A DNA stretch of 40,023 nt from Planctomycetaceae bacterium (lineage in GTDB: Bacteria > Planctomycetota > Planctomycetia > Planctomycetales > Planctomycetaceae): the NCBI GenBank assembly GCA_021732785.1, contig JAKFUG010000024.1, positions 1-40,023 on the forward strand, given 5' to 3'. The position numbers were made by a program, and so were the translations under genes. The notes beneath the pieces are model-generated. The model ran no database searches, had not been told where the DNA came from, and was given only the letters and a program-made list of their open reading frames with translations. Below, one piece after another: positions 13,857 through 23,585 of the stretch. The stretch's first letter is position 1. Every line of letters starts with the position of its first letter.

Positions 13857-16800
13857 TTAGTGGTGACTCGCTGGGGAAGAAGTCGGGCGAATCTGCGCAA
13901 AACCCAGATGATCGCGCCAGCCGCGGTACCAATTGGTGGAAGATTCCGTCTGCGGCAACTCCGTCGTGATTGGAGCGTAGGGTGTGAATTCATCGCGGCG
14001 ATACAGCAGCATGTCCTTGGTATCCGGGTTCAGCAAGGCGAGTTGCATCCACTCGTTCCGCAGGATGCGCTCCACGGCGGCATTGCGAGCCATGATTTTG
14101 CGAATGGCGTCGGGCGTCGATTCAATCACCAGCAGCAACCGCATCGGTTCATGAATTTCGACCCCTTGCCACGGCAATCCCGGCCGCAAATCGCTCGCCG
14201 GTCCATTCATGACGCCCAGCAAACTCACGACGTTGTGCGGCAGTTTGGTCCCCGCACCGAATCCCGGGCTATCGACGTACGAGAAATAATATTGCAGGTT
14301 GATGCCCGAACAGACCGGCACGACCGCACCGAGAATGCGGCCTAAAATCGTGAACTCCGCATCATCGGACTTCGGATCGTATGCCTGATCGAAAGACCGA
14401 CGATCGAGGTAGAGTCCGCGAATGGTCGACCGCCGGCCGACAAAACACAACGCATTACTCGCGTTGCCAAACTCCGGTCGCGTTTGTGCCAGGTCTTGCG
14501 ACCGGCCTTCGACATGGCGATGGGCGGCGGCGAATGACAGATTCAACGGAGCCGACTGGAACCGGCGGCACCGTTCGTGCGCGTTGCGCTCGCAGGCTTC
14601 CGCCAATGTCCGGATGACAAATTCGTAGTCGGCACGATGCGACGACGGCAACAAATCGAGATCGAAGAACGTCACAACATCGGTACACGTATTGTGCAAG
14701 CCCCCCAGAAAGACTGTCTCGCGAGGAATCTCCACGCCGTGCTGATACAGAATGGCCCGCACGCGCGGGTCGTTCAGCATCGCCGCCATCGCACGGGCAT
14801 TGGGACCGCCGGCGCCTCCCGAACAGGCACCGCAATCGTAGGCCGATTTATGCGGGTTGTTCAAACAGTACGAACCGTGTCCCAGCAGCGCGACGATGCG
14901 GGCGAATCCGCTGGTGAGACCGATGTCACGCAGCAGCCGTTCGGACATCTCCGCCATTTCTGAGACGCGAAAGCCGACATGCCCATTCTCCGGTCCCGGC
15001 GGGTCTTGCGACCGTTCCAGACACAACCGCGTCACCGGCGGCGTCTCCACGAACTTCCCCAGTCGGCGTCGCAGTTTGGAGGTGAGCCGGGGAAAGAGGA
15101 CCCGCCCCACGAGCGGAACCGAAGCCAGCACGCCGAACGCGGCGGTCAGCAACGCTCCCCCGGCAATCGTCCGGCTGCGAACATGCACCTGGTGCGACGC
15201 CTGGCCGATCGCCTTTCGCGTCTGGGCGCGCCGCCGGTGCTCCTCCTCTAACGTCAGCGCGACCTCTTCGGTCAGCCAATGCTTCGGCATCACGACGATC
15301 GGACACAACGTCGCGAAGTGGGCATCGGCGGCACCGCGATAGTAAATGGGGACGCCGAAAAATCCCGCCGCGGCGAACGTTTCCACCGTCGGCGCGACTT
15401 CTTCCAGATGCCGCCGGAAACCTTCTTCGCGGGTGTCGATGCACGTCACGATCTGATATCGCGGCGACTCGACACGCTTCGCGGGACGGCAGGCATGGAC
15501 GATGAATGCGTCGAGCGAATTGACGCGGAAGCGGCGTTCAAAGGCTTCGTGGTACAACCGACGGCGTTCATGACCCGAGAACGCTTCCATTTCGAAAATG
15601 AGATCGTGCCAATCCTGCTTCGTCAATTTCGCCAGCCGGGGAGCGCTCCAGCCGAGCACCTGCGCCAGTTGGAAAACCAGAAAGGCCCGCTGTGCGATCG
15701 ATGCCTGAGGCGGTGCCGCGAGCATCTTTTGCAAGACGTTACGCAGCTCTGAAAGCGGTTGCGTTTCCATTCCGTGACGGCGCGCCGTCGCGACCAGAGC
15801 GACACGATCGAGGATCAACCGAACGGCAAGGAACTCCACCAGCGTGCCGGGAGGGGCGGGAACCGGGACGCGATCGGCCCGGACTTCCATCTGCCATAAC
15901 AAGCCGGCCCAACCGCGGAGTGCCAGGCATGTTGCCGGGATGAATTCCGGCCATTCCGCTTCGCCGACGCCCAACAACTCCAATGATTCCAGGACCGATT
16001 GCAGCGGAGTGAGACCAGCCCGTTCGATCCGTTGAATCTCGCGCGTGAGTCCCTGCATCCACGCATCCGGGACGCCGGACGGTTGTCCGTACAATGCGGC
16101 GAACGAACGAAACAGTCCCTCATTTCGTTTCGGCAACGCCCAAGGGGCAAAGCCCTGATCGGCATACGCCGCGCAGAAACGAATCAGGACATCGTGAACG
16201 AGACGGTCCGTGTCCTCCCCGGTGGCGAGCTGCATCCAATTCTGATGACGCAGAGGCTGGGGCACGGGCAGCGGGTGATCATCGCGAATATGGACACCAT
16301 GACGGCTGATGCGCCATAACGCCTGGAGCGAAAATGTTTCCCATGTCGCGTCGGACCAGCGTTCAATGCTGTCCGCACCGAAACGGGCGAGCAAATCACC
16401 GAACAGATTGTGCTGCAGGAGGGAATCCTGCCGGTGAATGCCGGACTCGGAAGTCTTCATCCGCAGATCGCGCATCGCCCATTGACGCGTTTCGTTAATG
16501 AAGGGTTGCCGCAGCGAATCGTGCATTTCATCGCGCAGGTGATCCAACGCGCCCGATTCGGCAACGAACCACTGCAACTCTTCGGTCGGGCCGAAACGGA
16601 GCGGAAATTCGAGCATCGCCATCCGCCAGGCTTTGCGCGTCACCAAACCCGCAATGACATCGGCCCCGCGCGATTGCAGGTCTTCTTCCAGTTCCGCTTC
16701 GAGGTCCTCCCGCAAAATTCGCCCGTTGACCAGATGCTCGCGATAACGATCCTCCGGCAAATACACCTGGCAACCGAACAGTCGACTCCCCTTCTTCATC

Positions 16801-16982
16801 CCTTCTTCCACCGGCAGACCTTCCAAAGCCTGCAGCGTGTTGAGAAAGACGAAGGCCGTGATCGGCCCTTGCGACGGCAACAGTTCCGCGGCAACCTTCA
16901 CGGATGCCAAAAGAGCGTCTTGTGCCGATTCGGACCATCGACCCGTCTGAGGGGGAAGTGAATCGGTCTCTGTTTCAAGCAC
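13857..16982 (-). CDS. dabA: DabA: DUF2309 carbonic-anhydrase-like subunit of the DAB inorganic-carbon system
   Basis: 1041 residues of the DUF2309/UPF0753 family. Characterised DabA proteins (Halothiobacillus DAB2, Staphylococcus MpsB) act with a NuoL-like membrane partner to convert CO2 to bicarbonate vectorially and accumulate dissolved inorganic carbon. The predicted zinc ligands are all present: Cys514 and Asp516 in TCIDTREEGFRRHLE, and His702 in GHGS plus Cys717 in NPHKSAYDCGACSGG. The spacing (Cys-x-Asp, and 15 residues between His and Cys) matches Halothiobacillus DabA2 C351/D353 and H524/C539. One hydrophobic stretch lies near residues 606-630. The start is a GTG at 16982; I see no better ATG. 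It is the first gene of the dabA-dabB-antiporter-tilS run. It is not near RuBisCO here, so a role in supplying bicarbonate for anaplerosis is inferred. Confidence 0.92.
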   Translation of the reverse strand: MLETETDSLPPQTGRWSESAQDALLASVKVAAELLPSQGPITAFVFLNTLQALEGLPVEEGMKKGSRLFGCQVYLPEDRYREHLVNGRILREDLEAELEEDLQSRGADVIAGLVTRKAWRMAMLEFPLRFGPTEELQWFVAESGALDHLRDEMHDSLRQPFINETRQWAMRDLRMKTSESGIHRQDSLLQHNLFGDLLARFGADSIERWSDATWETFSLQALWRISRHGVHIRDDHPLPVPQPLRHQNWMQLATGEDTDRLVHDVLIRFCAAYADQGFAPWALPKRNEGLFRSFAALYGQPSGVPDAWMQGLTREIQRIERAGLTPLQSVLESLELLGVGEAEWPEFIPATCLALRGWAGLLWQMEVRADRVPVPAPPGTLVEFLAVRLILDRVALVATARRHGMETQPLSELRNVLQKMLAAPPQASIAQRAFLVFQLAQVLGWSAPRLAKLTKQDWHDLIFEMEAFSGHERRRLYHEAFERRFRVNSLDAFIVHACRPAKRVESPRYQIVTCIDTREEGFRRHLEEVAPTVETFAAAGFFGVPIYYRGAADAHFATLCPIVVMPKHWLTEEVALTLEEEHRRRAQTRKAIGQASHQVHVRSRTIAGGALLTAAFGVLASVPLVGRVLFPRLTSKLRRRLGKFVETPPVTRLCLERSQDPPGPENGHVGFRVSEMAEMSERLLRDIGLTSGFARIVALLGHGSYCLNNPHKSAYDCGACSGGAGGPNARAMAAMLNDPRVRAILYQHGVEIPRETVFLGGLHNTCTDVVTFFDLDLLPSSHRADYEFVIRTLAEACERNAHERCRRFQSAPLNLSFAAAHRHVEGRSQDLAQTRPEFGNASNALCFVGRRSTIRGLYLDRRSFDQAYDPKSDDAEFTILGRILGAVVPVCSGINLQYYFSYVDSPGFGAGTKLPHNVVSLLGVMNGPASDLRPGLPWQGVEIHEPMRLLLVIESTPDAIRKIMARNAAVERILRNEWMQLALLNPDTKDMLLYRRDEFTPYAPITTELPQTESSTNWYRGWRDHLGFAQIRPTSSPASHH

Positions 16983-17329
16983 GGCAATAATCGGCGAAGA
17001 GGAACCATGGTTCGAGCGAATGTGTCGAACGCGAGGAGTAACCGAAGTGAGAATCCGTTCTCATCCGCATGAACGGAAGAGTATGATTGTTGTCACTTAA
17101 AAAGTAGTTCTACGCGGCTCGATCTGAATCCGGCAAGGCTGGCACGATTACCTTACAGGATCGTTATCACTCATGGCAGGTGCCAAATCATCGTCGTGAC
17201 CTGCCAATCCCAAGGGAAAGCCGCACTGCGATTCCCTGCGTCCGATCGCCTGCGATGCTTGATCCGTCGAATTCATGGTCGATCCTTCGCGACGGCCGTA
17301 ACCAGCGGACCCCGCCGATGAGGGAAGCG
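16983..17329. other. Divergent promoter region between dabA and a HEAT-repeat gene
   Basis: No gene is seen in these 347 bp. A hairpin CCGTTC / GAACGG lies at 17055-17076 in what would be the dabA leader. A weak minus-strand promoter candidate is TTGCCG (17131-17136), an 18-nt spacer and TAGAAC (17107-17112). Neither has support beyond sequence appearance. An open frame begins at 17180, but its first 50 codons lack a signal peptide or conserved features and are treated as untranslated. Confidence 0.35.
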
Positions 17330-18607
17330 ATGAACAAATCCGACGCCCCTTCGCCCCACCCGGCGGTCATCGCCATTCTGCTGGCAACACTCATAGGTGC
17401 AAACGCGGTCCTGGTCTCATGGCCCAAAGAGAATCGTCAGGGGGAATCCCACTCCATGTCCGGACCGATCACCCTGGCGGCACGAACCGAGAGCGAACCA
17501 TCGCCGCGGTTGATTCAGGGACGAACACTCGACGAGTGGCGGGAGATCATGCTCACACTCGACCACAATGATGCCACAAGAGCCGACTCTGTTCCTGCGC
17601 TGATGGAAATCGCACGAACTTCAGACTTCCCCTGGTTTACCCGTCGGCAAGCGGCCGTCACGCTGGGCCGTTGGGGCACGGCAGCCACCGCGGCGATCCC
17701 TCTGCTGGAGGAACTGCTCGATACCCCGGAGGAGGATGCCGGAGAAGCTCCCGTTTTCTGGGCACTGAAGGGGCTCAGCCTTTTCGGACCCGCCGCGCGC
17801 GATGTGGTTCCCAAAGTCAGTACGATCGCCTTGAATCCGCATCGCCCCGTCGAACAACGCCTCGCGGCGATGGAGTGCCTCTCGCAGATTGGGTCCGCCA
17901 ATCCTTCCGGACTTCTTCCACTTCTGCAAATATCCCAAATCAACGTGATCGAATCCGCTCCTCTTATTCTTCGCCGCGGCTCCATCGAAGCGATCGGCTA
18001 TTTTCGCGGAGGAGCCCCGACCGCGGTCCCGGTCCTGATGCGAGCCCTGGATGATCCGGATGTCGAAATGCGGCGCGAGGCGGCGATCGCACTCGGTCGA
18101 CAGGGGCTGACAGCCGAAATCGCCCAAACCGCGCTGTTTGACCGGTTTGTTAGCGACGATGATCCCACCGTCCGGGATGCGGCTGGAATCGCACTCGGGC
18201 AAACGGGCCTGATCATTCTTCCTGCCGTGATCTCTCTATTGGAAGAGAAGGATCCAGAACTCCGACTGCGTAGTGCAGTTATTCTGGGGAAAATGGGTCG
18301 TGGTGCCGCATCGGCTGCCCCCGCCCTTAAGGCCCTCTGGGAAGATCCCGATGCGGAGATTCGGCTGGCGGGCCTCAAGGCCTACTGGAAGGTGACGCAA
18401 CGGGGCGACAGCGTGGCTCCGAACGCGGCGGCGGAGTTGACCGATTCGAATCGGAACATCCGCCGGGAAGCCTACTTGCTGCTTGTTGCTCTGGGATCCT
18501 CCGCCAGGACTGCGCAGCCTGTTCTCGAAGCCCAATTGGAAAGTAACCGTCCTGAAGTGCGCTCCGTGGCCCGCAAGTTATTGAGGATGCCGCAGACAAG
18601 TCCGTAG
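17330..18607 (+). CDS. Membrane-anchored or exported HEAT-repeat protein
   Basis: 425 residues from ATG 17330 (MNKSDAPSP), preceded by AGGGA at a suitable distance; an in-frame ATG at 17318 is an alternative. A single hydrophobic segment (AVIAILLATLIGANAVLV, about residues 12-29) acts as signal anchor. From about residue 75 to the end the chain consists of tandem alpha-helical HEAT_2/PBS-lyase-type repeats with the recurrent pattern RxxAAxxLGxxG, for example RREAAIALGRQGL, VRDAAGIALGQTG and LRSAVILGKMGRGA. Such solenoids mediate protein-protein contacts. No catalytic residues are seen. It is upstream of the porin gene on the same strand with about 240 nt between, and has no obvious terminator. 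Partner and function are unknown. Confidence 0.82.
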   Translation: MNKSDAPSPHPAVIAILLATLIGANAVLVSWPKENRQGESHSMSGPITLAARTESEPSPRLIQGRTLDEWREIMLTLDHNDATRADSVPALMEIARTSDFPWFTRRQAAVTLGRWGTAATAAIPLLEELLDTPEEDAGEAPVFWALKGLSLFGPAARDVVPKVSTIALNPHRPVEQRLAAMECLSQIGSANPSGLLPLLQISQINVIESAPLILRRGSIEAIGYFRGGAPTAVPVLMRALDDPDVEMRREAAIALGRQGLTAEIAQTALFDRFVSDDDPTVRDAAGIALGQTGLIILPAVISLLEEKDPELRLRSAVILGKMGRGAASAAPALKALWEDPDAEIRLAGLKAYWKVTQRGDSVAPNAAAELTDSNRNIRREAYLLLVALGSSARTAQPVLEAQLESNRPEVRSVARKLLRMPQTSP

Positions 18608-18850
18608 TCGGAATCGCTCCCGAGAGCGCTTGCGGAGAGCCGCCGGACCTGCCACCTGCAGGATGTGCCGATGGATCACGCCGATTCAATCGACAAAAGC
18701 GGAAGAAAACGAAAAAGCCATATCTTCGGCACTATCGATACAGTTTACCAAGATTCCCGACCGATACCCTTCGTTGTGTGCACGGCTTCTCGCGCTGGCG
18801 TGGAAGTTGATTGCGGTCCGAACACCCGCAGGGATTGGGCAGGAACGGCG

Positions 18851-20449
18851 ATGCGGACACGGCACTGGCTCAAATCACTGTTCAGTGGAATGCTGTTGGC
18901 CTCTTCGGCGACAGTGGCGATGGCCCAGGATGGCTTCGTCGCTGACCCGAATCAGGTCTTCGGCCCCGCGAACGGTTACGCTCCTTACATCGACCCGGCG
19001 TCGCCTCAGGCGGCGGGGTACGCCGCCCCTTATACCGGACTGGAGCAGGCCGGCTATCCCCCCGGGGGCATGGCGGCCTGGCCGCAGATTTCCCCGTATG
19101 AGGGACCGGCGGTCGATCAGCATATCAACCGGGGCGGGTTGTGGTTCAACGAACAACTCCGCGGACCCGGCAAATACTATGCGGTCTTCGGCGGCGGGAT
19201 CACCCATTACGGGCCGCCCAGTGAAGCCGTCGTCGGCGATCCGCGGGCCCCAAGCTACTTCGTCGGTGTCGTGCAGGCCGGCGGAAATAACGGCATTGCG
19301 GGCGGAAGCCTCATCAATCTTTATCAGCAACATTCCTGGTCAGACGTGGGCTACTCCAACTTGAGTGGCGGTGCCATGCAAGGTGTGGTGGGATGGGATA
19401 ATCCCGATGGTTCTGGTGTCTTTGGAACGGGATTCTTCTCGGCCCAGGGAAGCGCCAGTTACAACCACAATCCCGCGGTCGGCGATCCGACACGGCCGGA
19501 AGATACGCTCGTCGCCGGAGCGGGGATCTCTTTCTTCGACGGCGGCAGTGACGCGATCATTCCTCCTTCCGGAGCCCAGATCAATCCCATCATCATTCCC
19601 GGAGGCGGAACTCAGGGATACGACATGAATTACAGCCTGCAATGGCAATCGCAAGCCTATGGTGCGGGCGTCGGGTTCTATGCCGACTATCTCATCCGCA
19701 AGGATAATTTCCAACTCCGTCCGTCATTCGGTCTGCGATACATCAACGTTCGCGAGAATGCCCTCTTCCAGGGTCAGGACAGCGGTTTGGTCTACTCGAT
19801 CAATATCACAAATACGACTAACGGCGGTACGAACGCACAGCGACGTTTCACTCCCGTGACCGGCTCGGTGACGGGGATTCCCGATGTATTCAGCTCGCGG
19901 CTGAACGCCAATACGAAAGAACAACTCGCGGGGCCTGAAGCGGGATTGCGATACGACCTCGGCGGCAACAAGTTCAAAATCTCCGGTCAGTCGAAGTTCG
20001 GCCTGCTTGCGAATCATTCAACTCGCGAAATCACCGGATATGGAATTGGCCGCTCGGCTCTATTCGAAACGAATACCAACGGACCGGGACGACTCTTACC
20101 GGCGTCGAACACCCTGGCACCGTTCTTCACACCCGGCGATAACTTGGATCCGGATCACTCCCAAACCGCGTTCCACGATCAAAGCACGTCGACCCATGCC
20201 TCACCCACGTTCGAGCAATCGTTTAACGTGAGAGCCCCGCTGCTGGCCTACGTTCCGGGGATCCGCAAGGTGCCGATGTTCGAGCAAGCACAATTCAACT
20301 TCGGTTATACACTCTTGTTAGTCGGAGCCAGTTACCGTCCGGGCGACGTCATCGACTGGCAAGGTTACCCGAACTTCCCGCGGCTGAACGACCGTAAAGG
20401 ATTGTTCCAGATGTCGACCTGGACCGTCGGTGCCGAATGGGAATTTTGA
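18851..20449 (+). CDS. Outer-membrane beta-barrel protein, BBP7-like
   Basis: 532 residues from ATG 18851 (MRTRHWLKSL), with a typical signal peptide ending in ATVAMA before QDGF. The mature N-terminus is Pro/Ala/Tyr/Gly-rich. It then shows the features of planctomycete putative beta-barrel porins (Pfam BBP7): alternating aromatic strands such as KYYAVFGGGITHYGP, GVGFYADYLIRKDNFQLRPSFGLRYINV and FNFGYTLLLVGASYRPGDVIDWQ, and a C-terminal aromatic residue in VGAEWEF typical of Bam-inserted proteins. The frame extends upstream to 18665, but that part lacks any signal and is probably leader. The transcript ends at an intrinsic terminator. It is likely an outer-membrane channel; cargo unknown. The BBP7 assignment is from recognition, not a search. 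Confidence 0.78.
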   Translation: MRTRHWLKSLFSGMLLASSATVAMAQDGFVADPNQVFGPANGYAPYIDPASPQAAGYAAPYTGLEQAGYPPGGMAAWPQISPYEGPAVDQHINRGGLWFNEQLRGPGKYYAVFGGGITHYGPPSEAVVGDPRAPSYFVGVVQAGGNNGIAGGSLINLYQQHSWSDVGYSNLSGGAMQGVVGWDNPDGSGVFGTGFFSAQGSASYNHNPAVGDPTRPEDTLVAGAGISFFDGGSDAIIPPSGAQINPIIIPGGGTQGYDMNYSLQWQSQAYGAGVGFYADYLIRKDNFQLRPSFGLRYINVRENALFQGQDSGLVYSINITNTTNGGTNAQRRFTPVTGSVTGIPDVFSSRLNANTKEQLAGPEAGLRYDLGGNKFKISGQSKFGLLANHSTREITGYGIGRSALFETNTNGPGRLLPASNTLAPFFTPGDNLDPDHSQTAFHDQSTSTHASPTFEQSFNVRAPLLAYVPGIRKVPMFEQAQFNFGYTLLLVGASYRPGDVIDWQGYPNFPRLNDRKGLFQMSTWTVGAEWEF

Positions 20450-20484
20450 TCCCTCCGTCACAATGAAATGAGAACCACCAGAAG

Positions 20485-20517
20485 CCCAGCCATCTTATGG
20501 CTGGGTCTTTCTGTTTG
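20485..20517 (+). terminator. Rho-independent terminator of the beta-barrel gene
   Basis: The perfect stem CCCAGCCAT (20485-20493) / ATGGCTGGG (20497-20505) with a 3-nt loop is followed by the T-rich tract TCTTTCTGTTT. It lies 36 nt after the stop of the porin gene. Confidence 0.88.
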
Positions 20518-20584
20518 AAGTGGGAACGCACTGCGTGAACTCAACGCGACGCGCGAAACCGCAACCGGGAAACCGGGCACGAAA

Positions 20585-22282
20585 TCAGCAATTCGTTTCG
20601 CTGGGACCGCAGACCGCGGTTTCGACTTCTTTCAGAAGCTGATCGAGCCGGAATGGTTTGTAGAGGACCGATTTGAGACCCGCTTGCCGGGCCTTCACAA
20701 TCGAGTGCGCCGGATCGTAGCCGAACCCCGTCATCAGAATCACCGGCAAATGCTCATTCAACTGCCGGACGCCCACGAAGCAATCGTACCCCGTCATATC
20801 GGGCAGGCGGATATCGATGATGACCGTGTCGTAATGAAAACTGCGGACCATCAGCAACGCTTCTTCGCCGTGATGCGCCGTTTCCACTTCGCAACCGAAG
20901 CGGCCGAGCAACTCGTGCGCGGCGATGCGGACCGATTCGTCATTGTCGACCACCAGCACGCGCTTTTGCCGCAGCTTCGGTCGCGCGGCTCGTAATGTCA
21001 CCGGCGGGTTGGGAACCTTCGGCGCGATGGTTTCCCCCACCCGGTGGACCAGTTGCCGGACGCTGCGCGTGTGCTTGAGAACCCGCTGCAACCGCTCGCA
21101 CACCGCCGGATCGTGGCCGATGTACCGTTCGAGAATCCATGCCGTGTCGTTGAGCACCTCGTCGATCGGCTGCGCCATCTCTTTCAGAATCAGGTCCGTG
21201 CTTTCGGTCGTCGTCGCGAGTTTTTCGGCGACGAGTAACTCCAGCGTGTTCAGCGCGATCGCGACTTCACGACAGAACAACTCGAGGAATTGCAGATCGT
21301 TGTGACCGAACCCGTGGACCTGGGCGCTCTCCACGTTAAAGGTGCCCAGGATCTGGTCGTGCAACATCAGCGGCACGGTCAGTGAACTTCGGGCATTCAC
21401 CGCGCCCTGCAGATACCGCACATCATGCGATGTGTCTTCGCACAGATAACTCTTGCCGGTGGCTCCCACGTAACCCGTCACGCCGTTGCCGGTTTCCTCC
21501 GCGAACAACTGCCGGCTCGCAGCCTCCTCCGACATGCCCACCTGCAACAGCGAACGCAGTTCATTGGTTTGCTTGTCGACCAGCCGAATCTCGATCGTTT
21601 CAAACTCCAGCACGTCCTTGGTGAACTGGACGATCTTTTCCTTCAAGAGTTCGATTCGGTCATCCGCTGAGAGTTCCACCACGTCTTCGGCGGAGAGCTC
21701 GCCGAGTTCCAGACCGGCCTGATAAATCGCCTTGAGCTTCTGCCGGACGATCATATCCGAGGACACATCGCGCACCGTCACCACGGCGAGTTGCGGAAAA
21801 TGATCGGGGCCGTAAACGGGAGCGCCGACAATCTCGAAGAACGTTTTCTCGCCGACATGCAGCGTGGTCGAACAGGTATCGTCGAGCGCGTCGACCGTAT
21901 CGAACGGTGTGAACTCAGGGCCGATGGTTTCCGGCGATCCAAAGGCCTCAAAAAAATTCTCGCCGACCACCACCGGGCGACCGACGAGCAAACCAAGGCG
22001 ATCATTGCTCCAGCGAATGCGGTATTCGGGATCGACGACCGCAATTCCCTGCGGCAGGTGTTTCAGAATGCCATCGAGCTGCATCAACTCGGGAACATGA
22101 TGCGACTGCGACCCGCACAGCACAACGCACCGGTAAGTATCAGTCGGGGGAACTTGCGGCCAATTTTGTGATGGCGTCCAGCGAATCAACTCAAACTGCG
22201 TACCAAAGCGAGCCTGTAAGTCCTCGGGGAGTGCATTCGGTTCCTCCGCGCCGAGGACCAGAATGGGGGGCCGATCTGACAC
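20585..22282 (-). CDS. PAS-GAF-receiver signalling protein lacking a histidine-kinase ATPase domain
   Basis: 565 residues from the GTG at 22282 (reads SDRPPILVLGAEEPN), preceded by GAGGAG 10 nt upstream; a longer frame to 22339 adds an unlikely N-terminus. Domain order: an N-terminal module of about 65 residues, a PAS domain (about 66-181, HLPQGIAVVDPEYRIRWSN), a GAF domain (about 210-350, GNGVTGYVGATGKSYLCED and SSLTVPLMLHDQILGTFNVES), a helical stretch resembling a kinase dimerisation domain (about 355-415) but without a phosphoacceptor His, and a C-terminal CheY-like receiver (about 440-560). The receiver is complete: Asp446/Asp448, phosphoacceptor Asp490 in IIDIRLPD, Thr in LMTGFG and Lys542 in YKPF. 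With no HATPase it cannot autophosphorylate, so it probably receives phosphate from an unlinked kinase. Confidence 0.85.
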   Translation of the reverse strand: MSDRPPILVLGAEEPNALPEDLQARFGTQFELIRWTPSQNWPQVPPTDTYRCVVLCGSQSHHVPELMQLDGILKHLPQGIAVVDPEYRIRWSNDRLGLLVGRPVVVGENFFEAFGSPETIGPEFTPFDTVDALDDTCSTTLHVGEKTFFEIVGAPVYGPDHFPQLAVVTVRDVSSDMIVRQKLKAIYQAGLELGELSAEDVVELSADDRIELLKEKIVQFTKDVLEFETIEIRLVDKQTNELRSLLQVGMSEEAASRQLFAEETGNGVTGYVGATGKSYLCEDTSHDVRYLQGAVNARSSLTVPLMLHDQILGTFNVESAQVHGFGHNDLQFLELFCREVAIALNTLELLVAEKLATTTESTDLILKEMAQPIDEVLNDTAWILERYIGHDPAVCERLQRVLKHTRSVRQLVHRVGETIAPKVPNPPVTLRAARPKLRQKRVLVVDNDESVRIAAHELLGRFGCEVETAHHGEEALLMVRSFHYDTVIIDIRLPDMTGYDCFVGVRQLNEHLPVILMTGFGYDPAHSIVKARQAGLKSVLYKPFRLDQLLKEVETAVCGPSETNC

Positions 22283-22457
22283 GAAGATAGCGCTCCTCGA
22301 CCGAACGCCTCCGCAGGTGAACGTCCTCCGCGCAGGCAAGTCTCATCACCACCCGATTATAGCGCGGTGAAATCCGCCACGGCAATACACATCGGCCGCA
22401 TTGCCCACTCGAAAGAGGCCCAAAGCAAATCCGTCCACGGACGGCGATCCCCACCCT

Positions 22458-23411
22458 TCAATCGAACAGATAACTCACCGATTCATTCCGGTGAATGCGG
22501 CGGATCGCTTCACCCAGCAGCGGGGCGACGCTGACCACGCGCAGGTTGGGAAGCATCTGCTCGGGACGAAGCGGCAGACTGTTCGTGACCACGAGCTCGG
22601 TGATCGGGACTTCCGACAGCCGCTGGGTGGCCGGGCCGCAGAGGACCGCGTGGCTGGCACCGACGTAAACCTTCGCGACGCCGTGTTGCAGCACGACTTT
22701 CACGGCCCCGACCATCGACCCCGCGGTGGTAATCATGTCGTCGAAGATGATCGCGGTTTTGCCGTTGATCGGGCCGCCGATGAGGTTTTCCTGCCGCGTC
22801 TCCACCGCACTGGCGCGGCGCTTATCCACGATGGCGAGTTGTCCGCCGAGATGTTCGAGGTGTTGCAACGAACGTTTGATGCTCCCTTCATCCGGGCTGA
22901 CAATCACCTGATTTTCCGGCGGGATATTCAGGCTGCGGAAGTAATCGTCGAGAATCGGGGCCGCGTAAAGATGGTCCACCGGGCAATCAAAAAAGCCTTG
23001 AATCTGGGCGGCGTGCAGGTCCATCGCCAGCACGCGGTCGGCCCCGGCTTTGGTGATCAGGTTCGCCACCAGTTTCGCTGTGATGGGGACGCGGCCCATG
23101 TCCTTGCGGTCTTGCCGGGCGTAACCGAAGTAGGGCAACACGGCGGTAATCCGCGCCGCGGACGCCCGCTTGCAGGTGTCGATGAGGATCAGCAACTCCA
23201 TGAGGTTGCCGTTGACGTTGGGTCCCGTCGGCTGGATGAGGAAGACGTCGCAGCCGCGGACGTTCTGATTCAACTTGACCGAGGTTTCGCCGTCGGGGAA
23301 GTCGCAGATGTCGACCGCGCCGAGAGTGATTCCCAGATAGTGGGCGATTTCGGCAGCGAGGGCCGGATTGGCGCGACCGGAAAGGAGCACCAACTGGTCG
23401 TACATCAACAT
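22458..23411 (-). CDS. prs: Ribose-phosphate pyrophosphokinase (PRPP synthetase)
   Basis: Prs makes 5-phosphoribosyl-1-pyrophosphate from ATP and ribose 5-phosphate for nucleotide, histidine and tryptophan synthesis. From ATG 23411 (MLMYDQ) it has 317 residues, the usual class I length; ATG 23405 is an equally plausible start, and AGG lies 7 nt before the first. The upstream frame to 23645 lacks family similarity. Conserved elements are FPDGETSVKLNQNVRG, the catalytic-flexible-loop-adjacent YFGYARQDRKD, DLHAAQIQGFF, KRRASAVETRQENLIG and the PRPP-binding loop IIFDDMITTAGSM. It is complete, with no oddities. It is transcribed divergently from fliN. Confidence 0.96.
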   Translation of the reverse strand: MLMYDQLVLLSGRANPALAAEIAHYLGITLGAVDICDFPDGETSVKLNQNVRGCDVFLIQPTGPNVNGNLMELLILIDTCKRASAARITAVLPYFGYARQDRKDMGRVPITAKLVANLITKAGADRVLAMDLHAAQIQGFFDCPVDHLYAAPILDDYFRSLNIPPENQVIVSPDEGSIKRSLQHLEHLGGQLAIVDKRRASAVETRQENLIGGPINGKTAIIFDDMITTAGSMVGAVKVVLQHGVAKVYVGASHAVLCGPATQRLSEVPITELVVTNSLPLRPEQMLPNLRVVSVAPLLGEAIRRIHRNESVSYLFD

Positions 23412-23556
23412 GCGAACACCTGTGGCGAAAATGCACGGTGGGCTCACCGCGCGGCCTCTGTTCTGACGGGCCGCCGGGCGAGTGTCAAGGACCCCAACCG
23501 CCTCCCGGCAAATTGTCCGCCAGACACCGCAGAAAAATCCGGCTGGGAGACCCGGA

Positions 23557-23585
23557 TTGACGGAATGTCGGGCGGAACATATACC
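23557..23585 (+). promoter_or_regulatory. Candidate sigma70-type promoter of the orphan fliN
   Basis: TTGACG (23557-23562), a 17-nt spacer and TATACC (23580-23585) point toward the fliN GTG at 23693, giving a leader of about 100 nt. The hexamers and spacing are good for a housekeeping promoter. No sigma28 or sigma54 flagellar-type promoter is evident. Confidence 0.5.
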
